The notes beneath the pieces were generated by a model. It was not told where the DNA came from. It searched no databases and saw nothing but the letters and a program-made list of their open reading frames with translations. A stretch of DNA of 64,000 nt from Pseudomonas bubulae (GTDB taxonomy: Bacteria > Pseudomonadota > Gammaproteobacteria > Pseudomonadales > Pseudomonadaceae), in assembly GCF_900618535.1 (NCBI RefSeq), contig NZ_UYJA01000006.1, positions 124,001 through 188,000 on the forward strand, read 5' to 3'. Both the position numbers and the translations under genes were made by a program. Below, in pieces: positions 51,360 through 59,094 of the stretch. Every line of letters starts with the position of its first letter. The first letter of the stretch is position 1.

Positions 51360-52451
51360 ATGTCCGGCAATACCTACGGCAAGCTGTTCACTGTCACCAC
51401 CGCTGGCGAAAGCCATGGTCCGGCGTTGGTCGCCATTGTTGATGGCTGCCCGCCAGGGCTGGAGCTGTCCCTTGAAGATTTGCAACGTGATCTGGATCGA
51501 CGCAAGCCCGGCACCAGCCGCCACACCACCCAGCGTCAGGAGGCCGACGAAGTTGAAATCCTCTCCGGGGTGTTTGAAGGCCGCACCACTGGCTGCGCCA
51601 TTGGCCTGCTGATCCGTAACACTGACCAGAAGTCCAAGGATTACTCGGCGATCAAGGATCTGTTCCGCCCGGCCCACGCTGATTACACCTATCACCACAA
51701 GTACGGCGAGCGCGATTATCGCGGCGGCGGGCGCAGTTCGGCGCGTGAAACGGCCATGCGTGTGGCCGCCGGTGCCATCGCGAAAAAGTACCTGGCCACC
51801 CAAGGCATCGTGATTCGCGGTTATATGAGCCAGCTGGGCCCGATTGAAATCCCGTTCAAGACCTGGGACTCGGTTGAACAAAACGCCTTTTTCAGCCCTG
51901 ACCCGGACAAAGTGCCGGAGCTTGAGGCCTATATGGATCAACTGCGCCGTGACCAGGACTCGGTTGGCGCCAAAATCACCGTGGTCGCCGAAGGCGTGAT
52001 CCCGGGGTTGGGCGAGCCGATTTTCGACCGTCTGGATGCCGAGCTGGCCCATGCGCTGATGAGCATTAATGCCGTAAAAGGTATTGAAATCGGCGCCGGT
52101 TTTGCCAGTGTTGCCCAGCGCGGCACCGAGCATCGCGACGAGATGACCCCTGAAGGTTTCCTGAGCAACAACGCCGGCGGCATCCTGGGCGGTATTTCGT
52201 CTGGCCAGCCGATCGTTGCCCACCTGGCGCTCAAGCCAACCTCGAGCATCACCACCCCGGGCCGCTCGATCGATGTGCATGGCAATCCGGTGGACGTGAT
52301 TACCAAGGGTCGTCATGACCCGTGCGTGGGTATCCGTGCCACGCCGATTGCCGAAGCCATGATGGCCATTGTGCTGATGGATCACCTGTTGCGTCATCGC
52401 GGCCAGAACGCCGACGTACGCGTCAGCACGCCCGTACTGGGCCAGTTGTAA
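51360..52451 (+). CDS. aroC: Chorismate synthase
   Basis: A 363-residue enzyme of the shikimate pathway, full length. The start MSGNTYGKLFTVTTAGESHG and conserved GRSSARETAMRVAAG and RHDPCVGIRATPIAEAMMA regions are present. It makes chorismate from EPSP using reduced FMN. It is divergent from the hydrolase gene, and the frameshifted MFS gene follows 34 nt later. Confidence 0.97.
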   Translation: MSGNTYGKLFTVTTAGESHGPALVAIVDGCPPGLELSLEDLQRDLDRRKPGTSRHTTQRQEADEVEILSGVFEGRTTGCAIGLLIRNTDQKSKDYSAIKDLFRPAHADYTYHHKYGERDYRGGGRSSARETAMRVAAGAIAKKYLATQGIVIRGYMSQLGPIEIPFKTWDSVEQNAFFSPDPDKVPELEAYMDQLRRDQDSVGAKITVVAEGVIPGLGEPIFDRLDAELAHALMSINAVKGIEIGAGFASVAQRGTEHRDEMTPEGFLSNNAGGILGGISSGQPIVAHLALKPTSSITTPGRSIDVHGNPVDVITKGRHDPCVGIRATPIAEAMMAIVLMDHLLRHRGQNADVRVSTPVLGQL

Positions 52452-52485
52452 TGCAAGGATTGTTGAGCGTCACGGTCTGACGGCC

Positions 52486-53644
52486 GTGGCGACACTTCCT
52501 TACTGGCGTCTGTCAGGCTTCTATCTTTTCTATTTCGCCTTGCTGGGTGCCACAGCGCCGTTTCTGGCGCTGTACTTCAATCACCTGGGGTTTTCCAGTG
52601 CGCGCATTGGCGAACTGGTGGCCATCCCGATGCTGATGCGCTGCGTTGCGCCCAACCTGTGGGGCTGGTTGGGGGACTACAGCGGTCAGCGTCTGCTGAT
52701 CGTGCGTCTGGGTGCGCTCTGCACCTTGTGCAGTTTTGCCCTGATCTTTGTCAGCCAGAGCTATGCCTGGCTGGCGCTGGTGATGGCGCTGCATGCGTTC
52801 TTCTGGCATGCGGTGTTGCCGCAGTTTGAAGTCATTACCTTTGCCCACTTGCGTGAGCAGCCTGAACGTTACAGTCAGATTCGTTTGTGGGGCTCGATCG
52901 GTTTTATCCTTGCCGTGGTGATCCTGGGTCGCCTGTTCGAATGGCTGAGCCTGGATATCTACCCGGTGGCGCTGCTCGTGATCATGGCTGGCATTGTGCT
53001 GTGCAGCCTGTGGGTGCCCAATGCGCAGCCCTCCAGCCTGGGCCGCAAGCAGGTGGAAGGCGGGTTCTTGAAGCAACTGTTCAGCCCGGGCGTGCTGGCG
53101 TTCTATGCCTGTGTGGCGCTGATGCAAATGAGCCACGGCCCGTACTACACATTTCTGACTCTGCATCTGGAACACCTCGGCTATAGCCGTGGTGTGATCG
53201 GCTTGCTCTGGGCCCTGGGAGTGGTGGCCGAAGTGCTGATGTTTTTGGCCATGCGCCGTATCCTGCTGAAATTTTCTGTGCGCCGGGTGCTGATGTTCAG
53301 TTTTATCCTCGCTGCCTTGCGCTGCCTTGCGCTGGCTGTTGCTGGGGTCTTTTGCCGAGCACCTGTGGGTGTTGCTGTTGGCGCAGCTGCTGCACGCCGC
53401 CACCTTTGGCAGTTTTCATGCCTCGGCCATGGCCTTTGTGCAACGCAGTTTCGGTCCCGGCCAGCAAGGCCAGGGCCAGGCCCTGTACGCCACGCTGGCC
53501 GGTATCGGTGGCGCCGTGGGGGCGCTGTACTCCGGTTACAGCTGGAACACCCTGGGCCCCGCTTTCACCTTTAGTATGGCGAGCGTCGCAGCGCTGGCTG
53601 CAGCCGTTATCATTGCCACCCGACTGCAAGAGGACAGGCCATGA
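52486..53644 (+). pseudogene. MFS transporter (HcaT-like) disrupted by a 10-bp tandem duplication
   Basis: A major facilitator gene from GTG at 52486 (MATLPYWRLSGFYLFYFALL). The first frame encodes about nine helices to near residue 285, then reads into unrelated Arg/Pro-rich sequence until 53574. The remaining part of the protein (RWLLLGSFAEHLWVLLLAQL, the last helices, to TGA at 53644) is in another frame. An exact 10-bp repeat GCTGCCTTGC occurs at 53311-53320 and 53321-53330; removing one copy restores one continuous protein. The 3' end overlaps mtnB by 4 nt. It may be a true inactivation, a slippage event or an assembly error. Confidence 0.88.
53311..53330 (+). repeat. 10-bp tandem duplication causing the MFS frameshift
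   Basis: GCTGCCTTGC twice in succession, followed by GCTGG. It shifts the reading frame by one base of net length (10 = 3x3+1). Confidence 0.95.
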
Positions 53645-54261
53645 GCCTTACCCGTGAACACCTGAGCCTGGAAATCATTGAAGCCGGGCGCTTTTTATAT
53701 GCGCGTGGCTGGTCACCGGCTACCAGCAGCAACTATTCCACCCGGCTGTCGGCCAGCCAGGCGCTGCTGACGGTGTCGGGCAAGCACAAGGGCCAGCTGG
53801 GACCTGATGATGTGCTTGCCACTGACCTGGCAGGCAACAGCCTGGAACCAGGCAAGAAACCCTCCGCTGAAACCCTGCTGCATACCCAGTTGTACAGCTG
53901 GCGCCCCGAAATTGGCGCGGTGCTGCACACCCATTCGGTCAATGCCACGGTGCTGTCGCGCCTGACGCCGGGCGACAGCATTGAATTTGAAGACTACGAA
54001 CTGCAAAAGGCTTTCAGTGGCGTCTCGACCCATGAGTCCAGGGTGCTGGTGCCGATTTTTGACAATGATCAAGACATCGCGCGGCTGGCGGCCAAGGTTC
54101 AGCCATGGCTTGAAGCCCACCCGGACTGTGTGGGCTATCTGATTCGCGGGCATGGCCTTTACACGTGGGGCGCGCGCATGAGCGACGCCTTGCGCCAGAT
54201 CGAAGCCTTCGAGTTTTTGTTTGAATGCGAACTGAAAGCTCGCGCAATACTCAATCGTTAA
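53641..54261 (+). CDS. mtnB: Methylthioribulose-1-phosphate dehydratase
   Basis: A 206-residue class II aldolase-type protein. The zinc site is LHTHSVNATVLSRL with RGHGLYTWG, and the Glu region is FEDYELQKAFSG. MtnB dehydrates methylthioribulose-1-phosphate in methionine salvage. The ATG overlaps the stop of the broken MFS gene (ATGA), so its translation is expected to be coupled to it. This may matter since the upstream frame is broken. Confidence 0.95.
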   Translation: MSLTREHLSLEIIEAGRFLYARGWSPATSSNYSTRLSASQALLTVSGKHKGQLGPDDVLATDLAGNSLEPGKKPSAETLLHTQLYSWRPEIGAVLHTHSVNATVLSRLTPGDSIEFEDYELQKAFSGVSTHESRVLVPIFDNDQDIARLAAKVQPWLEAHPDCVGYLIRGHGLYTWGARMSDALRQIEAFEFLFECELKARAILNR

Positions 54262-54361
54262 CGCTGACTTCACCGTGAAGAAGCTCACACCCTGATTTGA
54301 ACGGTCTGCCTGAACGGCCTGTAAAAGCCGAATGCGCGCCGAAGCCGAGGAACCACGCCCC

Positions 54362-54907
54362 ATGAGCAGTTTGTCCGTTTATCACGTATCGAGCCCGGAA
54401 CTCCCCAACAAGGTGCTCACCCATTTTGATGATATCGCTTCAACACTGGCCGAGCAGGGCGTGCGCTTTGACCGCTGGCAGGCCGCCACGCAGATCCAGC
54501 CGGGGGCCAGTCAGGATGAAGTGATCAACGCCTATCGCGTGCAGATTGACCGGCTGATGAGCGAGGGTGGTTATGTCACCGTGGACGTGATCAGTCTCAA
54601 CAGCGATCACCCACAAAAAGCCGAATTGCGCGCCAAATTCCTCGACGAGCACCGCCATGGCGAAGATGAAGTGCGTTTTTTCGTCGCCGGTCGTGGCTTG
54701 TTTACGCTACATATTGGCGACTATGTGTATGCGGTGTTGTGCGAAAAGAACGATCTAATTTCTGTACCCGCAGGCACGCCGCACTGGTTCGACATGGGTG
54801 AGCATCCGCATTTTGTCGCCATCCGCCTGTTCAACAACCCGGAAGGCTGGGTTGCCAACTTTACCGGCGAAGACATCGCTGAACGCTTCCCGCGCCTCGA
54901 AGACTAA
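54362..54907 (+). CDS. mtnD: Acireductone dioxygenase
   Basis: A 181-residue cupin with the metal motif EHRHGEDEVRFFVAGRG (His-X-His and Glu) and the second histidine in GTPHWFDMGEHPHF. It oxidises acireductone to keto-methylthiobutyrate and formate in the Fe form, the last step before methionine transamination. ATG at 54362. It lies 100 nt after mtnB and 9 nt before mtnC. Confidence 0.96.
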   Translation: MSSLSVYHVSSPELPNKVLTHFDDIASTLAEQGVRFDRWQAATQIQPGASQDEVINAYRVQIDRLMSEGGYVTVDVISLNSDHPQKAELRAKFLDEHRHGEDEVRFFVAGRGLFTLHIGDYVYAVLCEKNDLISVPAGTPHWFDMGEHPHFVAIRLFNNPEGWVANFTGEDIAERFPRLED

Positions 54908-54916
54908 GGATCTCCC

Positions 54917-55600
54917 ATGCCGATCAAAGCCATCCTGACCGATATCGAAGGCACCACCAGCGCTGTCAGCTTCGTATTTGACGTGTTGTTTCCGTATGCG
55001 GCCAAACATCTGCCCGGGTTTGTGCGCGAGCATGCCGAAGACCCTGAAGTGGCCATGCAGCTGGGCGCAGTACGCCTGGATAGCGGCGAGCCTGAGGCCG
55101 ATGTCGAACGGGTCATCGAGATCCTCCAGCAATGGCTGGCCGAAGACCGCAAGGCCACACCACTCAAGGCCTTGCAAGGGATGATCTGGAAGCAGGGATA
55201 CGCCGCGGGTGAGCTTAAGGGCCATGTTTACCCGGACGCGGTCGAAGCGCTGCGCGAGTGGCATGCCAAAGGGTATGACCTGTATGTCTACTCGTCAGGC
55301 TCGATACAGGCGCAAAAGCTGATTTTTGGCTGTTCCGAGGCGGGTGACCTGACGCCACTGTTCAGTGGCTACTTTGACACCACCTCCGGGCCCAAGCGTG
55401 AGGCGCAATCCTATCGCCACATTACCGAGGCCATAGGCTGCCCGGCCGGGAAGATCCTGTTTTTGTCGGATATCGTTGAAGAACTCGATGCTGCACAGGC
55501 GGCCGGCATGCTGACCTGCGGCCTGGCCCGTGAGGGTGGGGAACTGGCGGGACATAAAACCGTGAGCAGTTTTGCCGAGATTGACCCTGCCGCAATTTAA
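54917..55600 (+). CDS. mtnC: Enolase-phosphatase E1
   Basis: A 227-residue HAD phosphatase: N-terminal ILTDIEGTTSAVSFVFD with the DxEGT nucleophile motif, YVYSSGSIQAQKLIF as motif II and LFLSDIVEELDAAQAAG as the acidic C-motif. It both enolises and dephosphorylates diketo-methylthiopentyl-phosphate to acireductone, the MtnD substrate. The mtnB-mtnD-mtnC order is typical of Pseudomonas; mtnA and mtnP are not in the window. Confidence 0.96.
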   Translation: MPIKAILTDIEGTTSAVSFVFDVLFPYAAKHLPGFVREHAEDPEVAMQLGAVRLDSGEPEADVERVIEILQQWLAEDRKATPLKALQGMIWKQGYAAGELKGHVYPDAVEALREWHAKGYDLYVYSSGSIQAQKLIFGCSEAGDLTPLFSGYFDTTSGPKREAQSYRHITEAIGCPAGKILFLSDIVEELDAAQAAGMLTCGLAREGGELAGHKTVSSFAEIDPAAI

Positions 55601-55609
55601 ACAACACTG

Positions 55610-55639
55610 CTGTGGGAGTGAGCCTGCTCGCTCCCACAG
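55610..55639. repeat. REP hairpin after mtnC
   Basis: CTGTGGGAGTGAGC, CTGCTC, GCTCCCACAG forms a single short hairpin, a collapsed REP, 9 nt after the mtnC stop. Confidence 0.75.
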
Positions 55640-55683
55640 TCATGCCGTTCTCTATCGCGGACTGCTTTGCACTACCCTTGGAT

Positions 55684-55962
55684 TTAGCGGGTGTGATAGG
55701 TCGGCAGGGCAAAACGATGCTGGCTTTGCAGCAGCGAAATGGTCGGCAATTCACTGGCAGTGCCTGCCAGGTCACGACGAATCGCGCTGATGGCCCAGGT
55801 CAGTTCCTCGGCGGTATGCAGTTGGGTGTAAGAAAGTGTGCGCTGGGTCTGTTTGCCTTCGTTGTCACACAATGTCAGCAGCACGCCGCCATCCGGGCGG
55901 GGTTTAACGGTGACAGTGTGGTTGGAGAACAACGATGCGAATTTTTCCTGGATCAGGCTCAT
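55684..55962 (-). CDS. DUF3509 protein
   Basis: A 92-residue protein: MSLIQEKFASLFSNHTVTVK, RPDGGVLLTLCDNEGK and LTWAISAIRRDLAG match the Pseudomonas-specific DUF3509 family. Function unknown. ATG at 55962. No obvious operon partner. Confidence 0.82.
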   Translation of the reverse strand: MSLIQEKFASLFSNHTVTVKPRPDGGVLLTLCDNEGKQTQRTLSYTQLHTAEELTWAISAIRRDLAGTASELPTISLLQSQHRFALPTYHTR

Positions 55963-56254
55963 ATGTTCAGCTCCATTAGCGCTTGAATGCTTGTATGGAG
56001 TAGAGATTGCAGTGATTGTGCCACTATTCTTTTTTTAAAAAATCCATATAAATCAACAGCTTATAATTTATGCAAAAAGCATTTGTCGTGCATTTTGCAT
56101 GAGTGGCCATCGTGCATCCTGCATTTTGCCCAGTCGGTATCAGGCTCAGACAGCTGATTGATTGTTCCTATGGGTGCATTGAGCAAAAAAGGGGTGACAC
56201 CGTGTCTGCGTCTCAGGAAACTAGGTTTTTTTTGTAGCCAGGGTGGAACCTTAC
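55963..56254. other. AT-rich gap with repeated TGCA elements
   Basis: 292 nt, noticeably richer in A/T than the flanks, between DUF3509 and the ankyrin gene. Three 11-bp motifs occur: TGCAAAAAGCA (56071), TGCATTTTGCA (56089) and TGCATCCTGCA (56113). They may be regulatory. No gene recognised. Confidence 0.45.
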
Positions 56255-56788
56255 ATGTCAGAGAACAAGCCAGCAGACCAGAGCCGCCAGATGACCCCGG
56301 AAGAGGCCGCCGACTTTGCCGAGCAGGTGTTCAACAAGGCACGGGATGGTGATGCTGCAATGCTGGCAGCCTTGCTGAGCAAGGGCTTGCCGGCCAATTT
56401 GCGCAACCACAAGGGCGATACCCTGTTGATGCTGGCCAGCTATCACGGCCACGTTGAAGCGGTGAAGGTGCTGCTTGAGCACAATGCCGACCCCGAGATC
56501 CGCAATGACAATGGCCAGAGCCCGATTGCAGGTGCTGCCTTCAAGGGCGACCTGGAAATGGTCAAGACCCTGGTTGAAGGTGGCGCACAAGTTGAAGGCG
56601 CATCATTTGATGGCCGTACAGCGCTGATGATGGCCGCCATGTTCAATCGTGGGGAAATCATCGATTACCTGATCAGCAAGGGCGCCGATCCAAAAGCCAA
56701 GGACGCCAATGGCATCACCGCCCTGGATGCCGCCAGGACCATGGGCGCAGCCGAAACCGTGGCGCAACTTGAGAAGCTGTTGGGCTGA
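56255..56788 (+). CDS. Ankyrin-repeat protein
   Basis: A 177-residue cytoplasmic protein with four or so ankyrin repeats (from KGDTLLMLASYHGHVEAVKV through NGITALDAARTMGA) after an acidic N-terminal segment (MSENKPADQSRQMTPEEAAD). No signal peptide. Ankyrin repeats mediate protein contacts; the partner is unknown. No catalase gene is adjacent, so an AnkB-like role is not supported. Start at 56255; an extra four residues upstream are possible (ATG-less GTG). Confidence 0.85.
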   Translation: MSENKPADQSRQMTPEEAADFAEQVFNKARDGDAAMLAALLSKGLPANLRNHKGDTLLMLASYHGHVEAVKVLLEHNADPEIRNDNGQSPIAGAAFKGDLEMVKTLVEGGAQVEGASFDGRTALMMAAMFNRGEIIDYLISKGADPKAKDANGITALDAARTMGAAETVAQLEKLLG

Positions 56789-56856
56789 TCGCCCCTTGAA
56801 GGGCGCAATTGATATATCCTGCGCGCCCTTAATTTTCCTTGTGACAGGCCTCGCCC

Positions 56857-57387
56857 ATGAAAACCACTCTCGTTGAACTCATCAGCAAAATCAGCTCTGG
56901 GTGCATGGGCGACGACGAAATCGCCTCCATCGCGGACGAGGCGGCTCAAGCCTACGCCGATCAGGCAACATTTCTGCTTGCCAACCCGGACATCAACTAC
57001 GACGACAGCTTCCCGATCCCGCTGGGTGAATGGGTTGTGGTGGGCAGCTTGCCGGAAACTGTGTTGTTCCAGGCCGATACCTGGATGGACCTGTTTGCCC
57101 AGATCGTCGCCTCTTTCGGTCCTGATGTAGCGTTCAATATCAAGCCAAAGCAATTGGCCAAGACCGAAGCGCTGACCGCGCTCAACCGCATCCAGATCCA
57201 GATGGGCAGCATGAGCCCGGAGCAGGGCGGTTATGTGCTGGTCAACCTGAGCCAGCCGCTGGACGACGAAATCCAGGTGGTGCTGGTTTACGGCAATGAC
57301 GTGCCGCGCGTGCTGGAACTGTGTGCCGAAGTCGGCATCGCCGCTGCGCCATCGCTGGAAGCCCTCAAGGTTGCCGTCCACGTCTGA
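56857..57387 (+). CDS. Hypothetical protein, unknown function
   Basis: A 176-residue soluble protein beginning MKTTLVELISKISSGCMGDD with acidic composition and no membrane helix or known motif. Segments such as PLGEWVVVGSLPETVLFQAD and GGYVLVNLSQPLDDEIQVVL suggest an alpha/beta fold. The ribosome site is not strong. I do not recognise the family. It follows the ankyrin gene on the same strand but with a 68-nt gap. Confidence 0.7.
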   Translation: MKTTLVELISKISSGCMGDDEIASIADEAAQAYADQATFLLANPDINYDDSFPIPLGEWVVVGSLPETVLFQADTWMDLFAQIVASFGPDVAFNIKPKQLAKTEALTALNRIQIQMGSMSPEQGGYVLVNLSQPLDDEIQVVLVYGNDVPRVLELCAEVGIAAAPSLEALKVAVHV

Positions 57388-57471
57388 AACCCTGGCTGCT
57401 GCAATAAAAAACGGAACCCTGGCCGCGGGTGACTATCCTATGAGCACAAGTACTCAATCGGGAGCGTCATC

Positions 57472-57663
57472 ATGGGTTCAACGTTTAATGGTCTGATCGG
57501 TCTGATTATTCTGGCCCTGGATATCTGGGCCATCATCAACGTAATCAAAAGCGGCGCCGGGACGGGCGCGAAAGTGCTTTGGGTGCTGCTGATTCTGTTC
57601 CTGCCGGTACTGGGGCTGGTGATTTGGGCCATCGCCGGGCCGCGGGGCAATGTGCGTATTTGA
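57472..57663 (+). CDS. PLD-nuclease N-terminal-type small membrane protein
   Basis: A 63-residue protein with two hydrophobic helices (IGLIILALDIWAIINVIKS and KVLWVLLILFLPVLGLVIW) ending in AIAGPRG. The LDIWAI...LPVLG pattern is that of the PLDc_N (phospholipase D nuclease N-terminal) domain, here as a stand-alone protein. Such proteins are small inner-membrane proteins without known activity. Confidence 0.82.
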   Translation: MGSTFNGLIGLIILALDIWAIINVIKSGAGTGAKVLWVLLILFLPVLGLVIWAIAGPRGNVRI

Positions 57664-57866
57664 GCTGCTTGCCAGCGGGCAGCGACGGTAAATCGTGGTT
57701 GCCCGCTTAGATTGTCGGCGTCAAGGTTCGACCTGTCATGTTCCTCGACGTAGAATGCGCGCCTTTCTTGGGCAGTTGGACCCGTGTCGCGATAGCGGTA
57801 TGAGGTTTGGCTGTCGATCATGGGCGGGTGACCGTCCGTTGCCACCAGCATTCAAGGGGACTACCC

Positions 57867-58742
57867 ATGGCCGAATCGCTTGACAACCACTATCTCGAAA
57901 CCCTTTACGAAGGCTATGGCCAACGCTTTCGCATGGACAAGCTGCTCCATGAAGTGCGAACCGATCACCAGCATCTGGTGATCTTCGAAAACCCGGTCAT
58001 GGGCCGCGTAATGGCTCTGGACGGCGTGATCCAGACCACCGAAGCGGACGAGTTCATCTACCACGAAATGCTTACCCATGTGCCGATCCTGGCCCACGGT
58101 GCGGTCAAGCGCGTGCTGATCATTGGCGGTGGTGATGGCGGCATGTTGCGCGAAGTCACCAAGCACATTGGCATTGAGCACATCACCATGGTCGAGATCG
58201 ACGGCACCGTGGTGGACATGTGCAAAGAGTTCCTGCCCAACCACTCCAAGGGTGCGTACGACGATCCACGCCTGAACCTGGTGATCGACGACGGCATGCG
58301 TTTTGTCGCCACCACCGAAGAAAAATTCGACGTGATCATCTCGGATTCCACCGACCCGATCGGGCCGGGCGAAGTGCTGTTCTCCGAGAACTTCTACCAG
58401 GCTTGCCATCGCTGCCTGAATGAAGGGGGTGTACTGGTCACCCAGAACGGCACGCCATTTATGCAGTTGCAGGAAGTGCAGACCACCGCCGGGCGCATGC
58501 GCAGCCTGTTTGCTGACTGGCATTTCTACCAGGCTGCCGTGCCTACCTATATCGGTGGCTCCATGACCTTCGCCTGGGGTTCGACTGATGCGAGCTATCG
58601 CAAGCTGCCGCTTGAGACCCTGCGTCAACGTTTTGCCGGTAGCGGTATCGTGACCCGCTACTACAATCCGGAAGTTCATATCGGTGCTTTCGCCTTGCCG
58701 CAATATGTTTTGCAGGCTATCAACAAGCCAAGCAACGACTGA
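57867..58742 (+). CDS. speE: Spermidine synthase (polyamine aminopropyltransferase)
   Basis: A 291-residue aminopropyltransferase: GVIQTTEADEFIYHEMLTHV, the SAM-type loop IIGGGDGGMLREVTKH and the catalytic ISDSTDPIGPGEVLFSENFY. It transfers an aminopropyl group from decarboxylated SAM to putrescine. The ATG at 57867 follows AAGGGGACTACCC and is preferred to an upstream reading. A methylthioadenosine by-product links it to the methionine salvage genes at 53.6-55.6 kb. Confidence 0.95.
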   Translation: MAESLDNHYLETLYEGYGQRFRMDKLLHEVRTDHQHLVIFENPVMGRVMALDGVIQTTEADEFIYHEMLTHVPILAHGAVKRVLIIGGGDGGMLREVTKHIGIEHITMVEIDGTVVDMCKEFLPNHSKGAYDDPRLNLVIDDGMRFVATTEEKFDVIISDSTDPIGPGEVLFSENFYQACHRCLNEGGVLVTQNGTPFMQLQEVQTTAGRMRSLFADWHFYQAAVPTYIGGSMTFAWGSTDASYRKLPLETLRQRFAGSGIVTRYYNPEVHIGAFALPQYVLQAINKPSND

Positions 58743-59094
58743 GGCTGTGCAGTAGCAAGGCAGGGCGTCAGTTGTAGAACTGTGGGAGCGGGCTTGCCCG
58801 CGATGCAGGCGACGCGGTTTAAAGTTGGACCGCGTTGCTGCAATCGCTAACAAGCCGCTCCCTCAGGGAATGTGCGCCCTTTCTTATGTTTCAAGATGTG
58901 CTCTGCACGAAATTTTCACGGTATCTTTAAGACAATTCGCACGCAAAATTTTGCCTGTCTACTCGTAAACGCCTCAGTTCAGGCGTTTCTGGTGGGTCTC
59001 GGGCCAAAATCTGTGTGATTAAAGAGCGATGCACCCGTGGCAAGCCACCGGTGATAAAGCCACTTCAACTTGAACCAATGGGTCCTAAAACGAC
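58743..59094. other. Gap with a REP pair and hairpin before the sulfatase gene
   Basis: 352 nt. It contains a REP pair (58780-58866) and an AAACGCCT/AGGCGTTT hairpin (58968-58989), the latter not followed by a T-run. No gene seen. Confidence 0.5.
58780..58866. repeat. REP pair (REPIN-like)
   Basis: CTGTGGGAGCGGGCTTGCCC at 58780-58799 and an imperfect opposite core ATCGCTAACAAGCCGCTCCC at 58842-58861, 40 nt after speE. Confidence 0.75.

Noticed and set aside
56255..56788. Ankyrin protein as AnkB partner of a catalase
   Set aside because: There is no catalase gene next to it and the protein has no signal peptide.
57440..57496. Very short frame beginning ATGAGCACAAGTACT before the PLDc_N-type gene
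   Set aside because: Only 18 codons, overlaps the next gene, and no ribosome site stands out.
58968..58989. AAACGCCT/AGGCGTTT hairpin as a terminator
   Set aside because: There is no T-run after it and it is over 220 nt from the speE stop, so I only note it as a hairpin.
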